A stretch of DNA of 33,019 nt, from positions 1 through 33,019 of the forward strand of contig QYQL01000186.1 in the NCBI GenBank assembly GCA_007280915.1. Direction: 5' to 3'. The position numbers and the translations under genes were made by a program. This document shows positions 7,333-14,582 of the stretch, piece after piece (positions within the stretch are counted from its first letter, which is position 1; every line of letters starts with the position of its first letter). The DNA comes from Verrucomicrobiaceae bacterium. Its GTDB lineage: Bacteria; Verrucomicrobiota; Verrucomicrobiia; Chthoniobacterales; Terrimicrobiaceae. Under the pieces are notes generated by a model that made no database searches, was not told the DNA's origin, and saw only the letters and a program-made list of their open reading frames with translations.

Positions 7333-8229
7333 TCAGGCCTGCTCGGTGCGTCCAAGCCGTTGGCAGATCTCACGGGTGGCCGTGGACTGGTTCAACGTGT
7401 AGAAATGGATGCCCGCCACCCCCTGGTCGAGCAGGTCGGCACACTGCTCGGTGGCAAAGTGAAGTCCGACCTGACGAATGGCCTCGGGAGAATCCCCCCC
7501 GCGCTGCAGCGCCTTCAGGAGACGTGCGGAAAAACGCGCGCCGCCCGCCAACTCAGCCATGCGCTTCATCGATGACAGGCTCGTCACCGGCATGATTCCG
7601 GCAATGACCGGGACCTTGATTCCCGCAAGCAAGCAGCGGTCGCGGAAATCAAAGAAATCGTGATTGTCAAAAAACAGCTGGGTGCAGATGTAGTCCGCCC
7701 CGGCATCCACCTTCGCCTTCAGGTAATCCATCTCGAGCAGGCGGTTGGGTGTTGCGGGGTGCCCCTCGGGAAATCCGGCAACACCGACCCCAAATCCACG
7801 TGGATCGGGATGTCCGGCAAATGCCCTGATAAAACGCACCAGGTCCGAAGCCTGAGGAAAGACATCTTTTGAGTGGTCGTAATCCGGCCTGTCACGGGGA
7901 GGATCCCCGCGCAGCGCAAGAATGTTGGAAACACCCACTGCGGCATAACGCTGCAGGATGGCCTCAATTTCCTTCTCCGTGTGCCCGACGCAGGTCAGGT
8001 GGGGGATGGGATCCAGTGTCGTGGTCGTCTTGAGCCTGACAACCAGTTCGTGCGTCATCTCGCGCGTGGATCCCCCGGCCCCGTAGGTCACGCTGACAAA
8101 CGCCGGCTTCAGCGGCTCAAGCTGCCGGATCGTCTCGAAGAGCTGATCAAGCGCCTGCGGAGTCTTCGGCGGAAAAAACTCGAACGAAAATGTCGGCGCT
8201 CCGGCCTTGAGAATGTCGTTGATGTGCAT
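7333..8229 (-). CDS. metF: 5,10-methylenetetrahydrofolate reductase MetF
   Basis: FAD-dependent reduction of methylene-THF to methyl-THF, the methyl donor for methionine; cytosolic TIM barrel. The 298 residues match bacterial MetF. Seen: FSFEFFPPKT near the start with the catalytic Glu, FVSVTYGAGGSTRE, PHLTCVGHTEKEI, NILALRGDPPRD, GVAGFPEGHP, DAGADYICTQLFFDN, PVIAGIMPVTSL and GIHFYTLNQS, which are the family blocks in order. ATG 8229 (MHINDIL) is preferred over a frame open to 8259, which would run into the previous gene's stop. It sits 7 bases after the deoxyhypusine-synthase-like gene and before the cyclo-ligase, so probably one transcript. No Shine-Dalgarno sequence is seen. Confidence 0.95.
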   Translation of the reverse strand: MHINDILKAGAPTFSFEFFPPKTPQALDQLFETIRQLEPLKPAFVSVTYGAGGSTREMTHELVVRLKTTTTLDPIPHLTCVGHTEKEIEAILQRYAAVGVSNILALRGDPPRDRPDYDHSKDVFPQASDLVRFIRAFAGHPDPRGFGVGVAGFPEGHPATPNRLLEMDYLKAKVDAGADYICTQLFFDNHDFFDFRDRCLLAGIKVPVIAGIMPVTSLSSMKRMAELAGGARFSARLLKALQRGGDSPEAIRQVGLHFATEQCADLLDQGVAGIHFYTLNQSTATREICQRLGRTEQA

Positions 8230-8236
8230 CGCGGGC

Positions 8237-9265
8237 TTACCAGCCGAGAACCTTTGCAAAAATCAACGGGGCGACAATTGTGGCATCGGATTCGATCACG
8301 AACTTCGGCGTGTGCTCGCCCAGTTTGCCCCAGGTGATTTTTTCGTTGGGAACAGCGCCGGAATAGCTTCCGTAGCTGGTCGTCGAGTCGCTGATCTGGC
8401 AGAAATACCCCCAGAGCGGGACATCATCGCGGCGCAGATCCTGATGGAGCATCGGCACCACGCAGATCGGAAAATCACCGGCAATTCCCCCGCCGATCTG
8501 GAAAAATCCGACCGGCGTCTTCTTGCTGGTCGGCGCATACCACTCCGCCAGCGAGATCATGTATTCGATCCCGGTGCGTACGGTATGGACATTTTTCACG
8601 TCCCCCTCGATGCAGTGGGCGGAATACATGTTCCCGAGCGTCGAGTCCTCCCAGCCCGGGACAAACATCGGGAGGTTCTTTTCTTTCGCTGCAAGCAGCC
8701 AGCTGTTCTTCGGATCGATCTGGAAGCTGGATTGAAGTTCCTTGGAATCGAGAATCCTCCAGAAAAATTCGTGCGGGAAAAGCCTCTCCCCCCGCGCATC
8801 AGCGTCCATCCATTCTTTCAGGATGATGTTTTCGATCCGGCGCATCGCCTCCATTTCCGGAATGCACGTGTCGGTGACCCGGTTCATATGGCGGTCGAGA
8901 AGCGCCTGCTCATCGGCCGGGGTGAGGTCGCGATAGTTCGGCAGGCGCTCGTAGAAATCATGCGCCACAAGATTGAAAACATCCTCCTCGAGGTTCGCCC
9001 CGGTGCAGACGATCCCGTGGACCTTTCCCTGACGGATCATCTCGGCGAGAGAAATCCCCAGTTCGGCCGTGCTCATGGCCCCTGCCAGGGTCATCAGCAT
9101 GATGCCCCCGTTGTCGAGATGCCTGCTGTAGGCTTCGGCGGCATCCTTCAACGCCGCGGCATTGAAGTGGCGGTAGTGCAGGTCGATGAATTGCGATACG
9201 GGTCCGGGCTTCATGATTTTGTCGGTTTTTTCTGGCACCCAGCGGACATGCGCCCCTTCGATCAT
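8237..9265 (-). CDS. Deoxyhypusine synthase-like protein
   Basis: Member of the deoxyhypusine synthase family, which in eukaryotes moves an aminobutyl group from spermidine to a lysine of eIF5A using NAD. Bacteria lack eIF5A hypusination, and some bacterial homologues make homospermidine or related polyamines. Seen: 342 residues with TLAGAMSTAELGISLAEMI, GIVCTGANLEEDVFNLVAHDFY, MFVPGWEDSTLGNM, GFFQIGGGIAGDFPI, and PNEKITWGKL with a lysine at about 314 matching the active-site lysine of human DHS (VSWGK). The start may be ATG 9265 or ATG 9214 (MKPGPVSQF), which fits homologue N-termini as well. It lies directly before metF in a minus-strand run. Biochemical product unknown. Confidence 0.85.
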   Translation of the reverse strand: MIEGAHVRWVPEKTDKIMKPGPVSQFIDLHYRHFNAAALKDAAEAYSRHLDNGGIMLMTLAGAMSTAELGISLAEMIRQGKVHGIVCTGANLEEDVFNLVAHDFYERLPNYRDLTPADEQALLDRHMNRVTDTCIPEMEAMRRIENIILKEWMDADARGERLFPHEFFWRILDSKELQSSFQIDPKNSWLLAAKEKNLPMFVPGWEDSTLGNMYSAHCIEGDVKNVHTVRTGIEYMISLAEWYAPTSKKTPVGFFQIGGGIAGDFPICVVPMLHQDLRRDDVPLWGYFCQISDSTTSYGSYSGAVPNEKITWGKLGEHTPKFVIESDATIVAPLIFAKVLGW

Positions 9266-9339
9266 CCCGTCGGGAGCATGTGCGGGGGATTCACACTAAA
9301 CAGCCGGAATCCTCGCTGTCCACCCCGAAGAGTTGCGCT

Positions 9340-9951
9340 TCACTTCGCACGCGATGAGGCAAATTCTCCCGTGCGCTCGAAATCCCGGAAGCGTGCAACA
9401 ATGGACTGGATGTAAGCCTTGGTGGTCGGAAAATCCATTGCCTCCCGGAGTTCCCCCGATCCAAATCCCCCGCCGAGTCCGGAGTCCTTCTCCCATCGCT
9501 TCACCCGCGCACGGCCCGCATTGTATTCGGCCAGGGCGAACGGGACGGGATCATCCTTGTCGGCCCAATGCCTAAGGGCATTGCCCAGATACCAGCTGCC
9601 CGCTTCAATGTTGGTCTTCGCATCCAGCAGATCGACCGGCACGAACGTCTCGATCTTTTCCGCGCGCGCCCAGTCGGAGGCGGCTCCCTCGGTGATCTGC
9701 ATGAGCCCGCGCTCCCCTTTCGAGCCACGCATGTCCGCCTGGAACCGCGACTCCCTCCAGATGATGGCCTTGATCAGGGAGGGGTTGACCCCGTAGCGCT
9801 TTCCCGCATCGGCGATCATGTGGTCGTAGCGACGGTATCGCTCGCCGAAAAACAGCATCTGAAGGCGGTAATTTTCATCGTGCCCGGCAACCAGCCAGGC
9901 CAGCAGGATCAAAATCAACAATCCGCAACCGGATAAAACCGCCAACTTCAT
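9340..9951 (-). CDS. Membrane-anchored or secreted lytic transglycosylase (SLT family)
   Basis: Cleaves peptidoglycan glycan strands in the periplasm. 203 residues. Seen: an N-terminal hydrophobic segment (about 4-22) acting as signal anchor; an SLT domain with KAIIWRESRF (catalytic E67), the G-L-M-Q-I motif near 82-86, and AEYNAGRARVKRW near 140. The C-terminal segment YIQSIVARFRDF is the usual end of the Slt70-like domain. The start is supported by a GGTGAG Shine-Dalgarno sequence. First gene of the minus-strand run that continues with the DHS-like gene, 74 bases away. Close to MltE/Slt-type minimal enzymes in size. Confidence 0.88.
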   Translation of the reverse strand: MKLAVLSGCGLLILILLAWLVAGHDENYRLQMLFFGERYRRYDHMIADAGKRYGVNPSLIKAIIWRESRFQADMRGSKGERGLMQITEGAASDWARAEKIETFVPVDLLDAKTNIEAGSWYLGNALRHWADKDDPVPFALAEYNAGRARVKRWEKDSGLGGGFGSGELREAMDFPTTKAYIQSIVARFRDFERTGEFASSRAK

Positions 9952-10028
9952 GAGCTCACCCTACACCGGTTCCGGCCGCCGGAACAACCGTTCATGGGAA
10001 CATTACTGAATTTTTAGATATTTCAGGC

Positions 10029-10049
10029 ATAGGACAGTATTTGTCCTAT
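10029..10049. promoter_or_regulatory. Perfect 8-base inverted repeat, likely operator
   Basis: ATAGGACA-N5-TGTCCTAT, arms perfect, in the gap between the transglycosylase (minus) and a 54-codon ORF (plus). Spacing and symmetry suit a dimeric repressor site. No cognate regulator is visible in the window. It could act on either side. Confidence 0.5.
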
Positions 10050-10073
10050 ATGACGATACAGACTGCCCCCGTT

Positions 10074-10238
10074 ATGAACATCAAATCGCTCAGAAAAATG
10101 ATCTGGAACGCCCGCCGCCCAGCCCGCCCGGTTTACCAGCAACTCGAACTCCACCTGCCGGTCTCGAAGCTCACCCGGACCGACCTGGAGGTTATCGAGG
10201 GGCTGCGCCGGTTGAGGGAAGAGCTCTCGCGAGAGTAA
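10074..10238 (+). CDS. Small uncharacterised protein (54 aa)
   Basis: Not recognised. ATG 10074 opens 54 codons: a strongly basic first half ([16 protein letters not shown]) and a charged, helix-prone second half ending in RLREELSRE. An earlier in-frame ATG at 10050 would add 8 residues. No Shine-Dalgarno sequence, no membrane segment. The palindrome at 10029-10049 lies just upstream, which favours a real regulated transcript. Its 3' end overlaps the convergent P-type ATPase gene by 47 bases. The ORF could be chance; coding status is uncertain. Confidence 0.4.
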   Translation: MNIKSLRKMIWNARRPARPVYQQLELHLPVSKLTRTDLEVIEGLRRLREELSRE

Positions 10239-12294
10239 GCGCGCTGGCAATCACGGTCACAGAACTCAGGCTCATCGCCACGCCGGCGATCACGGGATTC
10301 AAAAGCCATCCCGTGAAGGGATAGAACAAACCGGCAGCGATGGGGATCCCCAGGGAGTTGTAGAGAAACGCCAGAAAAAGATTGCGGTGAATGTTCCGCA
10401 TCGTGGCACGCCCCAGGCGCACGGCCGCAGGAAGGGCGGTCGGGTGGTTGTTGAGCAAGATCAAACCGGCGGACTCCTTCGCGACATCGGTGCCGGCCCC
10501 CATCGCCGCCGACACATCCGCAACGGCAAACGCCGGGGCGTCATTGACCCCGTCACCGGCCATCAGCACAACTTCGCTGCGGGCCTGTGCTTCACGGATG
10601 ATGTCCGCTTTCCCAAGCGGGGTCAGTCCGGAATGCCATTGCAGAATCCCGGCCTCGGCCGCGACTGATGCCACGGATGGTGAGGCATCGCCGGTGAGCA
10701 TTAGCACATTGAGCCCGAGCTCCTTCATTTCACTCACAGCAGGCGGCGTCTCCGGACGCAAAACATCCCGGACGAGGATTGTTCCTGCCAGTCGCCCATC
10801 TACCGACACATAAATCCCCTCGCCTTCAGGCACAGGCACCCCGCGCGATCCCAGAAAACGCGGCGATCCGGCCAGCACCGCGTGCCCGTCCACGACTCCG
10901 CCCACCCCCATGCCCGGCTCGGAAAAAAAATCCGTCGGGGATTCCAACGTGATTCCGGCCCCGACCGCCTCACGCAGAACCGCCCCGGCAAGCGGATGCT
11001 CGCTCGCGCGCTCCACGGCACCGGCCATGCGCAGGACCTCCCGCTCGGAAAATCCCGTCTCCGCATGAATACCGACCACCCGTGGACGGCCTTCGGTCAG
11101 TGTTCCCGTCTTGTCCAATGCGACTGTTCCCACACGCGACAGGATCTGGAGTGCGGCCGCGTCACGCACGAAAATCCCGTGTTTCGCAGCCACCCCGGCT
11201 GCCACGGTGACCGACATGGGAACAGCCAGCCCGATCGCACAGGGACAGGCAATGATCAAAACAGCCACAGCGTTTGCCAGTGCATAGGCCGGGCTGAAAT
11301 AGGCCCAGACCAGAAAAGTGACCGCGGCGACGAGTAAGACAGCGGGGACGAACCACTCCGCGATCCTGTCGGCAAGGTTTTGAACCGGCAGGCGGCTGCG
11401 CTGGGCGCCGGACACGAGTTCAATGACCCGTCCGAGCGTGGTTTCCCGGCCGGCCCGGGAGGTGCGGACAAGAAGGGTTCCCGTGCCATTGATGGTTCCA
11501 GCCATCACCCGGAGTCCCGGCTCCTTGAGCACCGGAAGGGGTTCTCCGGTGAGCGAGGCTTCCTCCACATCGCTTCTGCCTTCGATCACATCTCCATCCA
11601 CCGGAATCTTCTCGCCCGGACGAATTCGCACAATATCACCTGCCGCAAGGGATTCCGCCGCGACATCCTCCTCGACACCTTCGCTCACACGCAGCGCCCG
11701 CGGCGGGGCAAGATCGAGCAATCCACGCAATGCGCGGCCCGCCTTGCGGCGTCCGAGTGCCTCCAGAAGCTGACCAGCCAGTGCCAGGGCGATGATCATC
11801 GCCGAAGCTTCAAAATACACATCGTGATGATGACCCCCGGAGGCCAGCATCCATGCGCTGAAAAACCACGCGGCACCGGTGCCGAGGGAAATCAACGAAA
11901 ACATATTGGCCCGCCGGGCGACAAGCGACCGACAGGCTTTCACATGGAACGGCCAGCCGGCCCACCAGAAAACCGGGATCGAAAGAAGAGCCTGCACCCG
12001 GATGGACGTCGGACTCTCCGCCCAGGAACGAAGCGCGCCGGAAGGGAGCCAATGGCTCATGGCCAGCAGGAAAAGTGGTGTGGTGCAGACAGCCGCCACC
12101 AGGAATCTGCGGAGCAGATCACTCTCCTCACGGTGATCCTCCGGCGCGGGCCCGACCGGCTCCAGCGGCATGCCGCAGATCGGGCAGTCGCCGGGAACGT
12201 CCGCGATCACCTCCGGATGCATCGGACAAACATATTTTCCCCACGCATCCGGCGGCGGGGCATGCTTTTCAGAAGAGTGGCAGCAGGACGACAT
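10192..12294 (-). CDS. Copper/heavy-metal-transporting P1B-type ATPase
   Basis: ATP-driven export of a heavy metal, most likely Cu(I), across the inner membrane; 700 residues. Seen: a Cys/His-rich N-terminus ([10 protein letters not shown]) and a heavy-metal-binding motif YVCPMHPEV...[10 protein letters not shown] at 21-44 instead of the usual HMA domain. Then TGEP at 249 (actuator), CPC at 350-352 in the metal pathway, phosphorylated D394 in DKTGTLT, HP at 433 (nucleotide binding), GDGVNDAP at about 580, and the Cu(I)-type YN and MSLSS (674-678) of the last helices. ATG 12294 is chosen over the frame open to 12336 because GGGAGGTG sits just upstream. It follows the unknown gene at 12355 by 60 bases. 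Cu(I) specificity is inferred from CPC plus YN/MSxSS; no copper chaperone or CueR/CsoR gene is seen. Confidence 0.93.
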   Translation of the reverse strand: MSSCCHSSEKHAPPPDAWGKYVCPMHPEVIADVPGDCPICGMPLEPVGPAPEDHREESDLLRRFLVAAVCTTPLFLLAMSHWLPSGALRSWAESPTSIRVQALLSIPVFWWAGWPFHVKACRSLVARRANMFSLISLGTGAAWFFSAWMLASGGHHHDVYFEASAMIIALALAGQLLEALGRRKAGRALRGLLDLAPPRALRVSEGVEEDVAAESLAAGDIVRIRPGEKIPVDGDVIEGRSDVEEASLTGEPLPVLKEPGLRVMAGTINGTGTLLVRTSRAGRETTLGRVIELVSGAQRSRLPVQNLADRIAEWFVPAVLLVAAVTFLVWAYFSPAYALANAVAVLIIACPCAIGLAVPMSVTVAAGVAAKHGIFVRDAAALQILSRVGTVALDKTGTLTEGRPRVVGIHAETGFSEREVLRMAGAVERASEHPLAGAVLREAVGAGITLESPTDFFSEPGMGVGGVVDGHAVLAGSPRFLGSRGVPVPEGEGIYVSVDGRLAGTILVRDVLRPETPPAVSEMKELGLNVLMLTGDASPSVASVAAEAGILQWHSGLTPLGKADIIREAQARSEVVLMAGDGVNDAPAFAVADVSAAMGAGTDVAKESAGLILLNNHPTALPAAVRLGRATMRNIHRNLFLAFLYNSLGIPIAAGLFYPFTGWLLNPVIAGVAMSLSSVTVIASALTLARALPSTGAAPR

Positions 12295-12354
12295 GGTCAC
12301 CTCCCGAAAAAAATCACCATATCGCAAATCCCGCACACCGGCAGGGATGCCAGC

Positions 12355-12816
12355 TTATTCACCCTTTTTGGCGGGAACCCAGAAAATCGACTCCACAGCG
12401 GATGTCAGGGTGCAGGATTCCTCATCCGGAAATTGATAGGCCATCCGGCCACCGACATACACCCGGTTCGGCGTGTGCTCGGTCAGATCGAGGTTCAGTC
12501 CGCCCATCAAAACCACCTCGCCGGACCGTGCGGATGACTTGCTCGGGATGACCTTGCTGTGGAAGTTTTCGCCGACTTCAAAATTGTATGTGCTGTTCAT
12601 GGTCTTCACGACCACCTTGTCCCCGGCGTGAAGATCCTCAAGACTAAGCTTTTGAACCGATTGGACAGCCGGCGGCACACTGTGGGGCAACTTGTCCTGA
12701 GCGGGAGCAGAGGCCGGGGCGGGGGCGGATGGCGGAGGGGCAACCCTGCGGAACATCGGTAACGGAATTGCCTCGGGAGCGGACGAAAGGACACCGGGTT
12801 GTGAAATCGTTTGCAT
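12355..12816 (-). CDS. Uncharacterised protein with Pro/Ala-rich N-terminus
   Basis: Not recognised. 153 residues: residues 1-50 are rich in proline and alanine and probably unstructured; residues 55-153 look like a compact beta-rich domain (DLHAGDKVVVKTMNSTYNFEV, VVLMGGLNLDLTEHTPNRVYVGGRMAYQF, SAVESIFWVPAKK). No signal peptide, membrane helix or metal-binding Cys/His cluster. It lies between rng and the copper ATPase on the same strand and may share the ATPase transcript, but nothing in it points to copper. No strong ribosome-binding site. Confidence 0.65.
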   Translation of the reverse strand: MQTISQPGVLSSAPEAIPLPMFRRVAPPPSAPAPASAPAQDKLPHSVPPAVQSVQKLSLEDLHAGDKVVVKTMNSTYNFEVGENFHSKVIPSKSSARSGEVVLMGGLNLDLTEHTPNRVYVGGRMAYQFPDEESCTLTSAVESIFWVPAKKGE

Positions 12817-12956
12817 GAAATGTTCTGCTCGGAAATGTAGCGTATATCCCCCTTAGGGGCAATAGGGAAGGTGCTTTGAAGCCACCTGCCATGTAATGCC
12901 AGCCACGTTCACCCGAACCCGGGCGCACGTCGAATCCGCATGAGAAGTATCCGGCG

Positions 12957-14534
12957 TCAAGGCTTGAGCTCCGCCCCCGTGATCGCGTTCGTGATTACAA
13001 ACTTTTCCTGATGGAACGTCGGATCGGCGCGGAAGGAAAGCCGGCCGGCATATCTCCGTTCGATCTCGACCAAATGGTCCTCGTCCTCCGCGCGCAGGCG
13101 GCTCAGCAGGTCGGGGTGAACCGTCACCTTGACCTCATGGACGCTGTCCTGGTTGTTCCTCATCACCGAGTGGAGGGCGCGCTGGAGTTCGACGCTCATG
13201 CTCATCGGGCTCTTGATGACTCCTTTGCCATGGCAGTGCGGGCAGGGCACAAGAATCGCGCTGGCCAGGCTCTCGTTGGCGCGCTGGCGGGTCATCTCCA
13301 TGAGGCCCAGCTGGGAAATCGGCAGCACGTGCGTGCGGGCCTTGTCGCGCTTCAGGCGTTCCTTGACGCGCTGGTAAACCGCCTGCTGATCCTTGCGGCT
13401 CTTCATGTCAATGAAGTCGGCGACGATCAATCCGCCGATATTCCGGAGCCTCAACTGCCGGGTGATCTCATCCGCGGCCTCGAGGTTGGTCTGGAGGATG
13501 GTTTTTTCCATGTCCCTGGCCCCCTTGTTCCGGCCGGTGTTCACGTCCACGGCAATCATTGCCTCCGTCTCATCGATCACGATATAGCCCCCGCAAGGCA
13601 GCCAGACCTGACGGTGAAAGGCCGAATCAATCTGAACCTGAACCCCGAAGCAGTCAAAAATCGGCTGCGCGCCGGTGTAGTGCTGAATGGACTTTTTGGC
13701 GCGCTTCGAGACATGCCCGACGAGGTTCTGCATCCGCTCGGCTGCTTTCGCGTCGTCGACAATCACGGCATCCACCTCATCGGTAAGAAAATCGCGCACC
13801 GTCCGGTCGATGAGATCAGGCTCCTCGAAAAGACAGGCAGGAGCTTTCTTCTCCTCAACTCCGGACTGGATCGCCGTCCACTGCTCGAGCAGAATGCTCA
13901 GATCGCGCACGAAATACCTCGCCCGCTGGCCTGCGCCGACCGTACGCATGATCACTCCCATCCCCTCGGGAACCTCGAGTTCACGCAGGATCTTCCGCAG
14001 GCGCTCTCGCTCCTTGGGATCGTCGATTTTCCGAGAAATTCCAAACTGGTCGTTGAACGGCATGAGGACCAGATACCGGCCTGCCAGGCTGATATCGGTA
14101 GTGATCCGCGGCCCCTTGTTGCTGATCGGTCCCTTTTTGACCTGGACGAGAATATCGGAACCGACGGGATAGATGTTCGGAACATCCTTGTGCGTGATCC
14201 GCGGGCCTTTCTTCTTTTTTCCGCCGTCTCCGCGGCTGACCGTCTCGATGCCGCTGTCCAGGGCGGCGGGAATCGCATCCCAGAACTGGAGGAATGCATT
14301 TTTTTCAAAGCCGATGTCCACGAACATCGCCTTGATTCCCGGCTCGATGTTCCGGACTTTTCCCTTGTAGATGCCGCCGACGATATTGCGGTCGGTCTCG
14401 CGCTCGATCGTATATTCCTCGAGGCGGTTGTTCTCGAGAAGCGCGACCCGCTTTTCCAGCTTTTCGCAGCTGACAATGAGTTTGATTCCGGTGGATTTTT
14501 TGATGCCCAAAATGCGTTTTACTGTTTCAATCAT
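12957..14534 (-). CDS. rng: Ribonuclease G/E family endoribonuclease
   Basis: Single-strand-specific endoribonuclease of RNA processing and decay. 525 residues, the RNase G-like length, without the long C-terminal scaffold of RNase E. Seen: S1-type RNA-binding region (IVGGIYKGKVRNIEPGIKAMFVDIGF) containing a lysine-rich insert near 105-112 (DGGKKKKG). Further on are the 5' sensor/catalytic portion (RTVGAGQRARYFVRDL), the Mg2+ site with D330 in AVDVNTGRN and D373/D376 in VADFIDM, and the zinc-link CPHC at 430-433. ATG 14534 (MIETVKRIL) is chosen; an earlier in-frame start at 14567 adds 11 atypical residues. Last gene of the mreBCD-PBP2 block, 48 bases after PBP2, as in many bacteria where rng follows the mre genes. 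Confidence 0.93.
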   Translation of the reverse strand: MIETVKRILGIKKSTGIKLIVSCEKLEKRVALLENNRLEEYTIERETDRNIVGGIYKGKVRNIEPGIKAMFVDIGFEKNAFLQFWDAIPAALDSGIETVSRGDGGKKKKGPRITHKDVPNIYPVGSDILVQVKKGPISNKGPRITTDISLAGRYLVLMPFNDQFGISRKIDDPKERERLRKILRELEVPEGMGVIMRTVGAGQRARYFVRDLSILLEQWTAIQSGVEEKKAPACLFEEPDLIDRTVRDFLTDEVDAVIVDDAKAAERMQNLVGHVSKRAKKSIQHYTGAQPIFDCFGVQVQIDSAFHRQVWLPCGGYIVIDETEAMIAVDVNTGRNKGARDMEKTILQTNLEAADEITRQLRLRNIGGLIVADFIDMKSRKDQQAVYQRVKERLKRDKARTHVLPISQLGLMEMTRQRANESLASAILVPCPHCHGKGVIKSPMSMSVELQRALHSVMRNNQDSVHEVKVTVHPDLLSRLRAEDEDHLVEIERRYAGRLSFRADPTFHQEKFVITNAITGAELKP

Positions 14535-14582
14535 GATAAGGTGTGGGTTGAAGGCGTGCTCCGGCACGCCGGGTAATGGAGT

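Noticed and set aside
13011..14576. 521-codon plus-strand frame opposite rng
   Set aside because: Mirror frame of RNase G, whose catalytic and zinc residues are all on the minus strand.
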